Positions 5,912-6,176 of a stretch of DNA of 6,176 nt are shown here, in pieces (the first letter of the stretch is position 1; each line of letters begins with the position of its first letter). The notes below the pieces were generated by a model. The model saw only the letters and a program-made list of their open reading frames with translations, did not search any database and had not been told where the DNA came from. Source of the DNA: an uncultured Treponema sp. (lineage in GTDB: Bacteria; Spirochaetota; Spirochaetia; Treponematales; Treponemataceae); assembly GCA_905236465.1 (NCBI GenBank), contig CAJOQA010000172.1, positions 1 through 6,176 on the forward strand, given 5' to 3'. The translations under genes and the position numbers were made by a program.

Positions 5912-5937
5912 GCGCCATCCTTGGCGCTTTTACTTTT
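5912..5937 (+). terminator. Third hairpin, probable backup terminator
   Basis: GC-rich 6-bp stem GCGCCA/TGGCGC (5912-5917, 5922-5927) with a TCCT loop, followed by TTTTACTTTT. This has the classic form of a rho-independent terminator and would catch transcripts that pass the first hairpin. Confidence 0.65.
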
Positions 5938-6017
5938 GGCAAGAACGTAGTGGTTTATTTGCAACGATGATTAGTGATATTGGTGGTGCTAAGTGTGTGG
6001 CGTGTTGCTTCTCTGGG

Positions 6018-6033
6018 CACTTACTAGTTAGTG
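6018..6033. repeat. 16-bp near-palindrome centred on ACTAGT
   Basis: CACTTACTAGTTAGTG is symmetrical except for one base pair on each side (T opposite T). It lies about 80 bp upstream of the glycosyltransferase start. It could be a dimeric regulator site, but a single copy may be chance. Confidence 0.25.
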
Positions 6034-6075
6034 TGTAGTATCATAACACTTATTTCCTGTATCTTACAGCCCCCC

Positions 6076-6104
6076 TATACAAAAAAGCTCTTTTGTGCTA
6101 AACT
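6076..6104 (+). promoter_or_regulatory. Candidate promoter of the glycosyltransferase gene
   Basis: -10 TAAACT (6099-6104) preceded by TGC, an extended -10 form. A 17-bp spacer leads to a weak -35 TATACA (6076-6081, four of six consensus bases). A run of six C (6070-6075) abuts the -35. The ATG is 7 nt after the -10 with no Shine-Dalgarno between, so the mRNA would be leaderless or nearly so. Confidence 0.4.
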
Positions 6105-6111
6105 TCATACC

Positions 6112-6176
6112 ATGATTGAGACAGTCCTACCCCCCCCCTCACCAGTATTATGTATAGTAATTCCATGCTATAACGA
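6112..6176 (+). CDS. Family 2 glycosyltransferase, N-terminal fragment cut by window end
   Basis: The first 21 codons are visible: M-I-E-T-V-L-P-P-P-S-P-V-L-C-I-V-I-P-C-Y-N, followed by GA, the start of Asp or Glu. The stretch L-C-I-V-I-P-C-Y-N-(E) is the opening beta strand and nucleotide-sugar-binding start of GT-A glycosyltransferases of family 2, which transfer sugars from UDP/GDP/dTDP donors to polysaccharide, lipid or protein acceptors. The acceptor cannot be told from this fragment. Codons 7-9 are a run of nine C, so reading frame depends on tract length. There is no Shine-Dalgarno before the ATG. The same frame is open upstream to a TAG at 6025-6027, with a GTG at 6031, but similarity starts only at codon 12, so ATG 6112 is the better start. 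Confidence 0.75.
   Translation, partial: MIETVLPPPSPVLCIVIPCYN
6130..6138 (+). repeat. Nine-C homopolymer inside the glycosyltransferase start
   Basis: Nine consecutive C encode Pro7-Pro9 in the present frame. With eight C the frame ends at TAG after 14 codons; with ten C it ends at TAA after 20 codons, both within the window. Such tracts change length by slipped-strand mispairing during replication, making the gene a candidate ON/OFF switch; the version here is ON. Confidence 0.7.

Larger units (their letters stand above)
5938..6111. other. Intergenic stretch without a recognisable gene
   Basis: Rich in G and T on the plus strand in its first half. It holds only a 23-codon open frame without a ribosome binding site, a near-palindrome at 6018-6033, a six-C run at 6070-6075 and the candidate promoter of the glycosyltransferase. 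No tRNA-like fold or protein similarity was recognised. Confidence 0.5.

Noticed and set aside
5967..6038. A 23-codon plus-strand ORF with a Cys-rich middle (C-V-A-C-C).
   Set aside because: No ribosome binding site, no recognisable similarity, and it lies in a G/T-rich intergenic stretch where short open frames are expected.
1..6176. CRISPR array, insertion sequence or rRNA.
   Set aside because: No regularly spaced repeats, transposase motifs or rRNA-like segments were seen on either strand.

Overview
The window reads as a low-to-moderate GC bacterial chromosome, most likely a spirochaete of the Treponema type. The main clue is the exported lipoprotein at 4728-5834. It is a BMP/Med-family substrate-binding protein whose lipobox ends F-T-A-C, with Phe at -3, the relaxed form common in spirochaetes. 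The tRNA lacks an encoded CCA, and several genes look leaderless. The genus is an inference; a Clostridia-like host is not excluded from this sequence alone.

Left block, minus strand, 31-2481: two accessory genes, each with its own promoter. One is an AAA ATPase with a DUF4143 C-terminal region. The other is a divergent RNase III of 364 residues with all the expected catalytic acidic residues and apparently two tandem degenerate dsRNA-binding domains. The 168-bp gap between them holds a strong Shine-Dalgarno sequence with no real gene behind it, an 8-bp inverted repeat and a near-consensus promoter.

Middle, minus strand, 2575-4027: an initiator tRNA-fMet with its own promoter and a rho-independent terminator, then peptidase T (pepT). 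The tRNA forms the boundary between the accessory left side and the housekeeping right side.

Right block, plus strand, 4123-6176: xanthine phosphoribosyltransferase (xpt), then 26 bp later the purine-type BMP lipoprotein, probably one purine-salvage operon (capture a purine outside the membrane, then convert xanthine to XMP inside). The usual ABC ATPase and permease genes do not follow. Instead come three consecutive hairpins, an apparently non-coding stretch, and the first 21 codons of a family 2 glycosyltransferase that runs off the window.

Two points stand out. The glycosyltransferase carries a run of nine C at codons 7-9, and a change of one base in either direction gives a stop codon visible within the window, so it looks like a phase-variable ON/OFF gene. 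In addition, pepT, xpt and the glycosyltransferase all lack a usable Shine-Dalgarno and have a -10-like box only 5-7 nt before the ATG, which points to leaderless mRNAs, while the other genes here have normal ribosome binding sites.
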